A stretch of DNA of 64,000 bases from Rhynchopus euleeides (lineage: Eukaryota; Euglenozoa; Diplonemea; Diplonemida; Diplonemidae): the NCBI GenBank assembly GCA_963210315.1, contig OY723319.1, positions 1,550,001 to 1,614,000 of the forward strand, given 5' to 3'. Made by a program: the position numbers and the translations under genes. Positions within the stretch are counted from its first letter, which is position 1, and every line of letters begins with the position of its first letter. This document shows, one piece after another, positions 26,425 to 38,300 of the stretch. Under the pieces are notes generated by a model that was not told where the DNA came from, ran no database searches, and was given only the letters and a program-made list of their open reading frames with translations.

Positions 26425-28542
26425 ATGGCGATGGGGTGGTATGAACGCATAGTGACCATGAACGGGCAGGCGTCAAGCAAGACACGTAATGACAGGCGGG
26501 TGATGCTGGTCATGTCCCTGACCTGGACGACGCTCCCTATCGCCTTCAACCTAAACCCCAATATGCACACCTTGCTGCTGCTGATGGTGCTGATCTGTGT
26601 CGTCGCGAACATCGCAGTCTTGTTTCTGCTGCTGACGTGCCGCCCCCTCACAGTGCGTGCCATGCGGGTCTATGTCCTGGCTATGTTTGTTGCAGTTCTT
26701 CTCGTGGACCTGGACCAACAGGCGAGCCTGCAGGCCCCTGCATGGCCCTTTGCCGTGCTGCTGGCTGACGTGGCCCTCGTGCTGCGCCTCGGGTCCCGCT
26801 TCGCCAGCCTGATCATGGGCCTGATGTCGATGTGGCTCGCCTTCGTCAGTGTTGAGAGGGCGCAGCGCTTCGGGTTATTCGACATGCCGGGAACTGCGCC
26901 CCAGTACATCCGCCAGAAACGCCTGACGGACATGTGCGTGTGCGATGTCCCGCCGTGTGCGCTGCGGGTTCCTGGGGTGGGTGTCGACATGGCGATATCG
27001 ATTAGTGTGCTGCTGCTCGACTTCATCGCCACACGCGGGTTTGCAGCTTCCGCGGAGCGTGACCAGGCCTCGATGGCGCACACCATCAGCACAGTCGAGG
27101 AGGTTGCACAGCTGCTTGCAGGCTACGACGTGGACACCGTGGCGGTGCTGCTGGACGAGGCGGAGGCCGAAGGGCTGCTTCCCGCGGCGATGCAGGCAGC
27201 CCTGCGACGCCTCGAGGAGAACCTGCGTGCGTACAGGCCATACCTGCCGGGTGCGTTGTTCGCACAGGACCCCCTTGAAGACGTTGTGGGTCGGCGCCCC
27301 CGGCTTGTGGCGCCGTGCGGCGCTACCAGCGGGGAGGCCACCGTTGTGTTCACAGACGTGCTGTCTTCTACATCTATCTGGGAGAAGGCGCCCGAGGCAA
27401 TGAGAATGGCGATGGCGACGCACAGCGGGGCGGTGCGGGGGGTGATCGACGCTCTGGATGGATACGAGGTGAAGACGATCGGAGACTCGTTCATGGTTGC
27501 ATTTGAGGGGCCACGTGCGGGAGTGGACTTCGGGCTGTGCGTGCAGCAGAGTCTGCTCGACGCGCCATGGCCTACCACGCTGCTGGAGGTGTCGATCTGC
27601 CGACGCACTGAACTGTGGGGTGGGCTGACGGTGCGTGTCGGTGTGAACCACGGGCCTGTCACGATCGAGGCAAACACGCTGACAGGACGTGCGGACTACT
27701 TCGGGCACACAGTGAACGTGGCGGCACGTCTCGAGGGCGTGTGCGTGCCCGGTGCGGTGGCTGTGCGCACAGACCTGTGGGCAGCGGTGTGCGACACCTG
27801 CCTGCCTGCTGTGGCGGGCTCGGAGCAGCAGGCAGAGCTGAAGGGCGTGAGCGGTACCCTCACTGTGTGCATCCTGTGGCCTGCAGGCCTGGCAGGCAGG
27901 CAGCATTCCCAACTGAGTCTGCCTCCGACACCCAGACTCCGCCCACCGCTCGCCTCCTTCTCTTCGGGGCCGAGCCTGTCTCCGCGCCATCTGTCATCCT
28001 CTGGCCTCGGCATGAAGCTAACGGACGCTACGATGGGGGCAATGACACTATGCACTGTGCCGGACAACGCAGTGGCGCTCAGCATCAGCGCCGCACTGGG
28101 GGCTGTGATGCCGCTGGTGCTTCATAGCCAAGGGACAGTCGTGACGCTCCTCGGGCAGCACCTGTTCGTGGGATGGAACCTCGTGCAGGCTGTGCCTGCG
28201 CACGCCGAGAGCGCCGTGGAGTTCGCATATCGCCTGGGACGCGCTGCGTGGGCGTCGGACACAGTGCTGGGGCTTGTGACCGGGACGGTACACCACGGAG
28301 ACCTGGGGACTGACACACACCGCTTTGTGACAGCAGCCGGGCAGGCTGTGTGCGACAGCCTGCGTGTGTGGTCCCTGGCACGCGAGTCGAACCTGCCGTT
28401 CCTTTACATTCATGGCGCGGAGGTGTCCGGTGCGCTGGAGACGATGATTCAGCGGTGCTCGCTTGCGTCTCCTCTCGACCTCGGCACCGTCTATGAGTTG
28501 GCCGGCTCGGGCAACAGTCCTTCGGGAGCCAGGAAGACCTAA
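26425..28542 (+). CDS. Multipass membrane adenylate cyclase with a degenerate second cyclase domain (705 aa)
   Basis: The first ATG after a CACCAG-rich tract is at 26425. Residues 27-205 contain about six hydrophobic helices. A helical linker carries AYRPYLP at 269-275, a motif found before cyclase domains in many protists. The class III catalytic domain (about 300-480) is complete: FTD with Asp311, VKTIGDSF with Lys350 and Asp354, and DYFGHTVNVAAR with Asp424, Asn431 and Arg435. These are the two metal ligands, the adenine-selecting Lys/Asp pair and the transition-state Asn/Arg, so it should make cAMP from ATP. A second domain (about 530-690) shares the GQHLFVGWN signature with the receptor at 57220 but lacks catalytic residues. 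It probably acts as a regulatory or pairing domain (inference). Confidence 0.9.
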   Translation: MAMGWYERIVTMNGQASSKTRNDRRVMLVMSLTWTTLPIAFNLNPNMHTLLLLMVLICVVANIAVLFLLLTCRPLTVRAMRVYVLAMFVAVLLVDLDQQASLQAPAWPFAVLLADVALVLRLGSRFASLIMGLMSMWLAFVSVERAQRFGLFDMPGTAPQYIRQKRLTDMCVCDVPPCALRVPGVGVDMAISISVLLLDFIATRGFAASAERDQASMAHTISTVEEVAQLLAGYDVDTVAVLLDEAEAEGLLPAAMQAALRRLEENLRAYRPYLPGALFAQDPLEDVVGRRPRLVAPCGATSGEATVVFTDVLSSTSIWEKAPEAMRMAMATHSGAVRGVIDALDGYEVKTIGDSFMVAFEGPRAGVDFGLCVQQSLLDAPWPTTLLEVSICRRTELWGGLTVRVGVNHGPVTIEANTLTGRADYFGHTVNVAARLEGVCVPGAVAVRTDLWAAVCDTCLPAVAGSEQQAELKGVSGTLTVCILWPAGLAGRQHSQLSLPPTPRLRPPLASFSSGPSLSPRHLSSSGLGMKLTDATMGAMTLCTVPDNAVALSISAALGAVMPLVLHSQGTVVTLLGQHLFVGWNLVQAVPAHAESAVEFAYRLGRAAWASDTVLGLVTGTVHHGDLGTDTHRFVTAAGQAVCDSLRVWSLARESNLPFLYIHGAEVSGALETMIQRCSLASPLDLGTVYELAGSGNSPSGARKT

Positions 28543-29322
28543 TCTTCCCCCTGCAGGCCAACCTCGCACACTGCGAATATGCCTCGCCGTAAACGCGCTT
28601 CTTCTGGTGGTTTCTACCCAGAATGAAGGAATAAGTGTGACTGGTAGCGAGACCCCCCATCGTGTCGTTTCGTTCGCAGGCCAGATCTGTGTCAACAACT
28701 GGTGCTCCTTGGCAACACAACAAGAGAAACACGCCTGTAAAGAACCTACAAAACCCAACACGGCTGCCACTGCGCCTTTTTCCAAGGGCATTTCGCCTGG
28801 CACACTCGACTATCTAATCCGAGCCCATCAACCCGGCGTAAGATGGCTGGATGCAGAAGGCTGCAAACCGTGACATTGAAGGCATGCAACCCCTCCCAGC
28901 CCCATGATACTGTGTTGCGGTCCAACCACCAAGCCACTGACAGACAACGGAGTATATATATAAATCCTACTGTGGCACACCCACGCATGCGAATCATCAG
29001 TGCAGATATCGCACTTTGATGCGCCCGCCGCTCGAGGCTCTCTTCTCTGCACCGCAACACACCCACCCACGACGCCAGGGCCCCGCCCCCCTTCACTCTC
29101 CCCCCCCCTTCCTCTGGAGGCACGCACATCACACACACATAGCACACAGCTGGCACAGCGGACAGAGTGCCCCTGCCTCTCAACCCCTCCCCATTCCTCA
29201 CCTCCAGCATCACCGCACGACCTTAGCTCTGGCCTTCTGGCCTGCCGGGTGGTGGCGGTGGGGGGGGGGGGCGGGGGGTTGCCAGGCGGTTTGGCGGCGG
29301 CCCCTCTGGCGGGTGGCGTGCG
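28543..29322. other. Intergenic; pyrimidine-rich 5' flank of the giant gene
   Basis: No gene seen. From 29080 the + strand is strongly C/T- and CA-rich and ends in TCCTCACCTCCAG (AG at 29216-29217), a candidate acceptor 106 nt before the giant gene's ATG. A G-run (29260-29275) follows. Confidence 0.5.
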
Positions 29323-32300
29323 ATGCGGGAGGTGCGCCTGGCGACGGTGGCGGGGTGGGCCGCGGTGTGGGCCGTGGTCTCCCTCACACCAGCGGTGCGG
29401 CCTGTGTCTGGGGCGAACACCGCAACCGTGACTCAGTCGCTCTCCGTCTCGGCGTCAAACAGCGCGACACAGACGCAGTCGGACACCGCCTCCCACAGTG
29501 AATCCCTGACGGCCACAGCGAGCACGCTCACCCTCTCAGAGACCCTGACACATTCGGTGACAGACACCGCAACCCCGACGGCCACAGCGAGCACGCTCAC
29601 CCTCTCAGAGACCCTGACACATTCGGTGACAGACACCGCAACCCCGACGGGGAGTGACACGCACACCTTGAGCCTGTCCTTCACCCCTTCGCAAACCGGC
29701 TCGCTTTCCGCAACGCGCTCTCTCAGCGTGACGCCGACGGGCACCTCGACGGAAACCGGGACGGACACCTTCACCCCGACTCTGTCGGAGACTCACAGTG
29801 CGACAGAGTCGCTCCCGGCTCACACTAACTACTCTGCGTTTGTGGCGCCGGATCCCAGCAGGGAAGACGTGGTGGAGGGGCAGGAGTTACGGGTCAAGCT
29901 GACGGCGCTGCTGCAGATCCCGTCGGGGGAGGCGGGGGTGACGGAGAAGCGGCTGCACTTCAACGTCACGGATCTGCACAGCTTTGAGATCCGGGTGTAC
30001 GAATACGACGCGGGGAAGGATGCGCGGTGCACCCTCTACCCTCTCGGGGGGCGCCTCCTGGAGTCCCGCACGGAATACGGCGTCTCCGAGGCTGACTGGG
30101 CGGACGGATCTGGCCAGGCCTCCACCTCTGCCTACGCCACACTCACCGCTCCTTCCAGCCTCAGCCCCTTTGTCATCTGCTTCAGACACAGCGTGGATCC
30201 TGACCTATACAATGTACCGCTCCGGCTGAACCGCCAGTGGACCACCCTCGTCACTTCCAACGGCGCATTTCGATTCAACTCTAAAGCCTCGCAGATGTGG
30301 TATCACCTCCCCGAGGCGACGTCGGGGCAGTACGCCGTGGTTCAGCTTCTCTCCGCAGGGTTTACGAACTTCACCTACTCCGCTTCGGCCTGCCGGGGTG
30401 ACCCTGCCTTCTGCGCGGAGGGGGATAACCTGAAGGTGGTGCGCCGCGGGGACCCCTGCACCTTTGAATACCAGAGCTACGGGATACCCTACCTGGGGAG
30501 TGGGGTCGTCTCGGATGATGGGGTCTGGTCGGGCCCCGGACTCGCCGGGCTCACTGAAGGCTCCACCGCCGGAGGGGCAGCCCTCTTCGGAACGCAGTAC
30601 GCCAACCCTCTCGTCGATTCCTGGGGGTCCTGGGGGGGGTACCCCGAGGCAAATCAGGACAGGAGCAACGCCACGTCACGCCAGGCATACCCACAGCACG
30701 CCTATGCCTACCTGCGTCTCCCGGAGGATCCAGGTGATTATGAGATCTGTTTCTCCGCTCGGGAGAGGCGGGCGTTGGTATCCCCTCAGAACACGACAGA
30801 GGTGGGGGAGATCCCGATGTGGTCGAAGCTTGTGTCCTGCCCCTCCCCCGAGGAGGCCCGCTGCGCCGCAGGGGGCCAGGGGTTTTTCACCGTGGTTCCA
30901 GAGAGCGTCGGGTGGAGCCTTGTCGATGCCACACCCGGGACATGGGGCACCCTCGTGTTTGATGACTCCGGGGAGAGCGCCCTGTCAAACCTGGAGGCGG
31001 TGAACCACGCAGGCGCGGGTGGGATATCCCCCGACACCCCAGCGGCATCCGACGCGATTCCTTCCGGGATCTCCTCCCTTTGGAACTACTGGGAGACCGG
31101 GGGGGGGGACCAGTTTAAACTCGTCGCTTCCTCCAGCTTCTCCGAGACAACCACTGCAGGGCGTGCCTCGCCGTGGAGCAGCGCGGCTCGGGCAGGATCA
31201 TTCCCTTCGGAGGGGTGCTGGGGGAGAGGGTTGGACATCCCTTCGTCCTCAGCCTCCCCGGCACAGCTCGGTGGGTTTGTCGAGGACAGGGCGAGATATC
31301 CCATCGGCTCGCGCGACCTGACAGATGACCCTACAAAGCCTGCTGCGGATCGGCGTGACGATGCCACAGGGGGGCTTTCCTCAACCTTCTCCACTGTATA
31401 CCTCCCCCCTTCCGGGACCCAGTGGGTCGTGTGCTACCGCCGGGCCTGCTCCTTCGGGGCAGATGCCACCGCTCCCTGCCGTCCCCACTCCGGCTTCCGC
31501 ACCCTCCCATTCCACAACACCACCCGGGGGTCCCCCCCGCCGCGCTGGATCCACCTCGAAGCCTCCTATACGCCAGCCCTCGCGACACCACATTCCACAC
31601 TGCTGATCCCGGGGAGATATGTTGGGGGGCAGAGACGGGTCGGAGGGCTGTCTATGCAAGGCCTCCCTCCTGACGTGACCTGGTATATGAATGACACAAC
31701 CTCGGGGACGTGGGGCCCGATTCTGGTGGAGATGGTGAACGCGTCGGAGGCTGATTTGGGTGGTGGGGGTGGGTCCTCCACCACCTCCTCCTCCTCCCCG
31801 ATGCAGCAGATGCTCGACTCGCGGAGGCTGAACCTCGCGAGAGGTTACGCAGAGGTTGCGACACCTCTCGGTGGGATTCCGGATAATGTTCTGTACACCG
31901 CTGGGTCGGCCCTCCGGCTTGTCTCGCATGACAGCCCCTGCGACCACCCCGGGTTTCCACCCTACCTACCCCGCGCCGCAGCCGAATCGCTCGACGGAGG
32001 CATGGTGGAGTGCGCCTCCGCAGAATCGGGAACCGACTCCATCTCCTGCCTCGGCTCCGCCTCCAACCTCCCCCGGGTGTCCAACGTGGCGTACTACATC
32101 CTCCTCCCGGACCCCGGGAGCTACAGGGTCTGCCACAGGGTGGGTGGGTTTAACTGGAGGGAGCTCACCCCTTCCCCCTCCTCCGCCTCCGCCTGGAATG
32201 ACCCCCGCTACCCCATGCCGGGGTCGGCCCTCGCGAGAGGGGACTGGGCAGCCCCTTCAACGGGCTACCTCACAACAGCTGCGGGACGCCTCGGCTCCAT

Positions 32301-35300
32301 CACGGTTGAATCCATCGAGCGCCGCGAAGGGATGGAGGCCCTCTTCCTGCTCACCGACCCCAGCGGGGGGATCTCCGCCTCCCCGAGGAGGGGGTGTGGC
32401 GCCGGGGGGTCCGTTTCCCCCCCAACCCCCGCGTCCTCCCCTGGGGGGTGTCAGGCCTTTGGATTGGGGGACATATTCCGCATCGTGCCTGTGGGTGGTG
32501 GTGGTGATGTGGGATGCGACATCAACCCGACAAGCCACGCCCCGGACACCTCGGATTTCTACCTCTCGGCATACTGCGGGAGGCCTGGGGGGGGCTCTGT
32601 GGAGAACTCCAGCCTACTCTACCACCCAGCCCTGGCGAGCACCTCATGGGGGAGCTGCATGTCGAGCCGCGCCGCGAAGGACCTCTGCAGGTCTGAGGTG
32701 GGGTGCAGCGAGGCGAACCCGCTGTTCACAGCCTGGGCGGAGCGTTCCCCTGAGATTTACGACGACATCATCCCCCGGCCCTCCGAGGCGGAGGGGCTCC
32801 TCACCGCAGCTGCCTCCATCGTGCTGCCCAGGAGCAGCGTCTCCTCCCAGTTCTCCGGAGGGGCTACCACCCCCAATGCGTACGTCCTCTGCTACCGCTC
32901 CGCCGCATCTCCAAACTGGGCGGTTCTCAACGACTCCTTTATCATAGAGCCCCCCCCGGGGTACTCCCTGGCCCCCGCCCCGCGCTCCGTATCCCTGGTT
33001 GGAGGGGAGCTGAAGCGATTCACTATCTCCGCCCCCTCGGGGATGTTTCCGCTGTCGGGAGGGGGGCAGCCTCTCTTTGGGTTCTACGCCAAGCTGGTCA
33101 ACACGATGGGTGCTCTGCGGGCAGGGCGGAGGTCGGCATCGCACGATGCGGTGGTGGCGGGTGGGGGCCCCTCCGGCTGGGCAGGGGTAAACCAAGGCAG
33201 CAAGATGTGCACCTCCGACGCCGGGGGGACGGAGGGGGAGCCGCACGCCTCTGCGACTTCATCGTTTGAGGTGGCGGAGGGGGGAGGGTCGATACACTTC
33301 CACCTGCAGGTGCCCCACCTCCCGGGGAGCTATGCTATGTGTGTTCAGATCCGGAGGAGCGCAGGGGATTCCATGTCGTGGTGGAGGCCCGGCGTTGCCA
33401 CCTCCTACACATTCGACGTTGTGGACAGCGAGGTGAGGTGGTTCGTCGAGCCGGGGTCCCGCCCGACCAACCGGGGGATATCCGTCGTGAAATTCACCCG
33501 GTGCAGGCCTGATGACAGCCACACCGCCCCCTTCTGCGACCCTGCGGCTCACTCCGGGGTTTTCAACACAACCCCTGGGGGGGATGCGGCAAAGGTGGTT
33601 CCCGCAACCTCCGCATGCCACTCTGGGGAGCCTTCCGCGAGGAAATGGGGCGCGTCACACCACATCGGGGCAGCCGGCGGGGGTGCCTCCGGGGAGTCAG
33701 ACCTTGGCCCCGCCGACGGCCCCGCCGACATCGCAGAGCACCGCGTCACCCTCCCTGGGGCTCCGGGGGACACCCCTACGCAGTATAAAGTCTGCCTCCG
33801 CACCGCATTGGCAATACCCAACACGGGGGGTACATCCCCTCTGCAGACCCGCTGGGTCGAGGTGCAGCAGGCCCAGGGATATCCAGGGCAGCTCGTCATC
33901 ACAGCTGAAGGGGTACCTGGCAGCCCCCCTGGATTTGCCACGCAGCCCGCAGGGCTCAGAGCCTGGGGGAGTGCCCCGGAGCTCCGCCCCGGGACATCTG
34001 GCGCGATCTCCGGAGCCCCGGTGGGGTCTGTGCTGTTGGGAGGTGTGTCGTCGCAGTTTATCCGTAGTCCCGGGTTGGAGGGGGCGTCTCCAACGCTCGG
34101 TTTCTACTTCCTAGGGGAGCGCGGGGGCAGCGGGGGAGCCGCTGCGGCGGCGATCGGGCCGCAGAACAGCTTCAAAATGGTTCTCGCGGCACGCCCCCCT
34201 GCGGCGGATGAGATCCCATCTGGTGGAGGAAACGCCTCCCACGCGCGCCTCAACGCGACATCCTGGGTTCCCATCAAAGGGGCCGACTGCCTCTCCCCTG
34301 GCGTTGCAGGCGGAGGGGGTGCCGGGAGCGGCAGCACCTGCTCCAACGGGTCCTCCTCCCACGCCCTCTGCCCCGGGATCTCGCTCCGGCCTGGGGTGGG
34401 TGGGGGGCCCCTCACAGTTGACGCGACACTGCAGCTCCCGCTCACCACAGGGAGGTATCTCGTGTGCTACCGCATCGACTCCGACACCCTCTCGGAGCAG
34501 CAGCCGTGGCTCCAGCTGGGTTCCGAGGGGGAGGGGGGAGAGGGAGAATCGGGCGGGTCCGACCTGTTCATCCAACCCCCGCTCCTCGATGTTTTGGTTT
34601 CCCCGGGGGGGTCCAACGCGACGGTTTTCGACCTCGCCTCCTACACCCCTGCAGGGAGCGGAGGTGCCCTGGGCTCCGCCTCCAGCTGGTGCGCGGGAGG
34701 AGGAGGAGGGGCTGGTGGAGTCGACTGCTCCGCTTCACCCCTGCCCTACGACCTCCTCACCGTGGTCAACTCCACGCAGGTCTGCCCCGCCCCGGGGGGC
34801 GGTGGCGGCGGGGGCGCCACCACACCTCCGCGGTGGTTCCGCCTTGCCCGCTCCTCCAACGTCACGGCTGCGGTGCAGGGGACCTGGGGAGCCCCCTCCG
34901 ATGCCTTCGCCCTGCCCACAGCGTGGCCCTCCCCCTCCGGGCAGTATAAGATATGCGTCTACAAGGCTGGGGAGGCGAGCGCAGAGGCCATGCCTGCCGC
35001 CTCTGCTTCGCACATCTCCCGCCGCGGGGTGGTCTACCAGCTGCGCAACAGAGGCTCTGCAGAGGATGGTGGCGGGTCAGGGTTCTGGAGGGGGTCTGCC
35101 GGAGGCACCGCGCAGCCTGCGCGGCTCTCCGTCACATCCAGCCTCTCCGGGGTGAATTCGACCTTCCGCTTCTCGCAGTATTCGAGCTCTCTGGAGGGGG
35201 TGTACGCCGGCGTCGACCCCGCCATCCTCACAGACCCAATCTCGCAGAGAATCCTCCGGACCCACGTCATCCCGACAGGGGGCACGGTGGTCTACTCCGT

Positions 35301-38300
35301 CCGCCTCACAACGGTTGACGGGACCCCTGTCCCTTTCGGGGACTACCCCATCGAGGTGGTGCGCTGCGGGGGTCCCACGGGGTGGTCTGGGCTGCGTTGC
35401 GGCTCCCAGTCTCAGCAGGAGGGCCCATCTGTGATCCCCGGGAGGTTTTCGCTGCGGAATGTGGCGGGGGAGTGTACTGCAGCCTCCGGGGGGAGGTTTG
35501 GGTGGGGCTCCGAGGGGCTCCGGCAGTTCACCCGGCTGGGCTCTGCGGGGTTCTCCCTGCAGTACACCTCGGCGTGTCCGACGGGGGAGTTCGGGTGTGG
35601 GGTCCGGTTTGCGGTGAAGCTCCCCTCGGGGACCCAGATATGGTCCCCCGCGCAGTGGGTTTCTGTCGCGCAGAGGTACCCCAACTCTGTCTACATCGAC
35701 GGGAATGATGTGAATGTCGGGATCTCCCCGGAATCCCCGGGGTCTTTGAAGGGCTGCACCTCCGACGGCACCTCCCCGACGTGCTACGCAAAGCAGTGCC
35801 TCCACGGGGAGCTCTGCGAGATAACAATCCAATCCCGCCGGGACGGCCCCCTCGAATACGCCCCCCTCGGCGTGCCTCGGCTTGACTACTCCGGGGCGGA
35901 CTACCCCCTCACTGAACCCAGCCTCCCCTCCGGGGCCAAGCCTCCAGAGATCTCCACGGCCTTCGCGCTGTCCCTGGGGACGGGTCCCCTGCGGCAGGAC
36001 TCCCCCTGGGGCATTGGGGGGAAGTTCCGCTTTGCGTTCACCCCGCTGCTGACGGAGGGTGCGGCGATGGGGAGAGTGTTTCTGAACGTGTCCTTTGAAG
36101 GGGGGCCTGCGGGAGGCAGCCGCCGCCTGTGGGTCCGGTTTGCCGTGGAGGTTACAAAACACACCCTCGGGGTTGCGAAGGTCGACAGCATCGCCCCGGC
36201 AGATGTCAGGCTCGGGATTGCCGGTGGGGGTGGCGGGGGTAGCGCGGCCTCCACCACCTCCTCCTCCTCCACATCCGCATCCGCACCCCCCTGGAAGCAG
36301 CAGCTGCAGCACCTCCGCCCCCCAGCCCCAGGTGTCTCCCTCTCGGAAACCCCCGGGGTGAACGGGGGTGTCCCAACCGCTCTGCCTGGGAGCTACCTCG
36401 AGGCCCTCACGCCGTATGACCTCCGCTTCACCCCGGGGGTTTCGCCCGGGGTTCCGATCCCCCCCAGGTGGGCTGCGCTGCGGGGGTGGGTGGTCACGGG
36501 GTCCATCCCCGACTCACCAGGCTCGGAGGTGTTGGGTATGCCGGCGGAGCTGCCGGAAAGCTCCGCTTCGCGGAATTTCAGCGCGTCGTTTGGGCTGACG
36601 GATCGGGGTTACCTCCGGAGGAGCCGGCTCGGCACAACCCTGCCTGACACCGGATCCACGCAATTCGCCTTCACCTTCAGGGTGTATGTCGAGGGGGCGG
36701 AGTGCTCCAGGTTTTCCCCCTCGGGGGGTTGCCGGTTAACCTTCCGCTTCTCCCACCCGGATTTTCCCCCCGTGGAGATGTCCGCCGTAGCCCCGGTGCG
36801 GGTCCCCGCCAGCACGCTGCGTGTCGAGCCCCCCAGGGGCGGCACGGCGTTCCCCCACTCCAACCCGAGGGAGGGGATTGCTGTAGTGGCCATCCCGGGG
36901 ACCTATGCCGTTAACTCGCTGAATGAGAGGGTGTTTATTAACGACGAGTTCCACCTCGGGGATGCCTTCCCTCTACTCCACGGCCCCTCCAGGGTGTCCC
37001 AGGGGGTGGTTTCGACAGACGGGACAACGCTCCTCCCCGATGTGGGTGAGATGGTGAGATCGTCCTGCGCTTTCTCGCCAAATCTCCCCCCTCTCTCCAA
37101 CTCCGATTCGTTGGGCTCTTCTTCCGACTCCGAAAAATCTGAGATGCCCGGTTCGGCAAACGCATCCGCCACCCCGAGGTGCCTCGTCGCAAAATACCCC
37201 ATGCGCCGCCTGGAGGGCGCCCTGACACCCGGGAGCGCTCTCTCCTGGTGGGGAGCCTCATGGACCCTCCGATCCAGCGCCCCCTGCTACCGCTGCGAGG
37301 TGACATTCCACACCACAGAGGGTGCCTCCCCAGAGAGTTACCACGCGGGGGACGCCCTGCCCACCGGCACCGCCGAGATGACCTGGGAGGAGGAGCCTCT
37401 CGAGCTGCGCTGCCGCGTCGCACCTGGCGTTCCCCTCCCTGCGCCGTTCTCCCTCGCGGAGAACCGCACCGCCGGGGCGATCCGTGTCGAGGTAGAGGCT
37501 GTCGCCTCCGCTTCCAACCCCGCCGGAGCCTCGGCGGTATACCCCAACTGGGAGGTTTACACCTCCCTCCGGGATGGGTCGGACGGCGGGGATGTCACCT
37601 GGGCTGCGCCACCGGGGGCTTCGGCAGAGACCCCTCCTGCAGCGGAAGGCGAAACCGGAGGCAGCTCTCCGGGTGCCCTCCCCTACACCGTGTTGGACAG
37701 CAGCCGCTGGGGTTCTGCGGAGGAGAGGGATGTGGACCGCCTCCCGAACACATCCCGGAGGCTCAGCGGGGGCGCAACCCCTGCTGTGTTCCACTTCTCG
37801 GTTGTCGCAGCTCCGAATGTGACATCCCCCCACGGGGGGGCGCACGGCTCCCCCCTTGGGACATTGGGGATCAAACTCCACACTGAGGCTCTGCTCTACA
37901 CACCGGTTGGAGGTGGGGCGGCTTCAGCTTTGGATGGATCCCAACCTCTCCGGAGGAGACACCTTTCCTGCACTGTGGAGATCCCTCTTATCGCCCACCG
38001 CGAGGAGAAGCCAGTTGATGAGCCCCGCATCACTATGGAGCTCACCGCTGTGGAGGGCGCGGTGCCCCTCTGCGGGGGGGCGCAGAGGGTTGTCTCGGCA
38101 CCTCCACAGCTCTGCACCTCATATCTGGCTTTGATCGAGCAGCTGGGTGCCGGAGGGGTCCGGTTTGGAGTGGGTTTTTACAACACGAGCATATCAGAGG
38201 GGAGGGTGGCCGACAGGACACCGCGGAATGTCACGCTGGTCCCCCTGGGGGGCCCCCGAAGCTCCCGGAGGGGTTCCCCGATCCTCAGCTGGGAGTTCGA

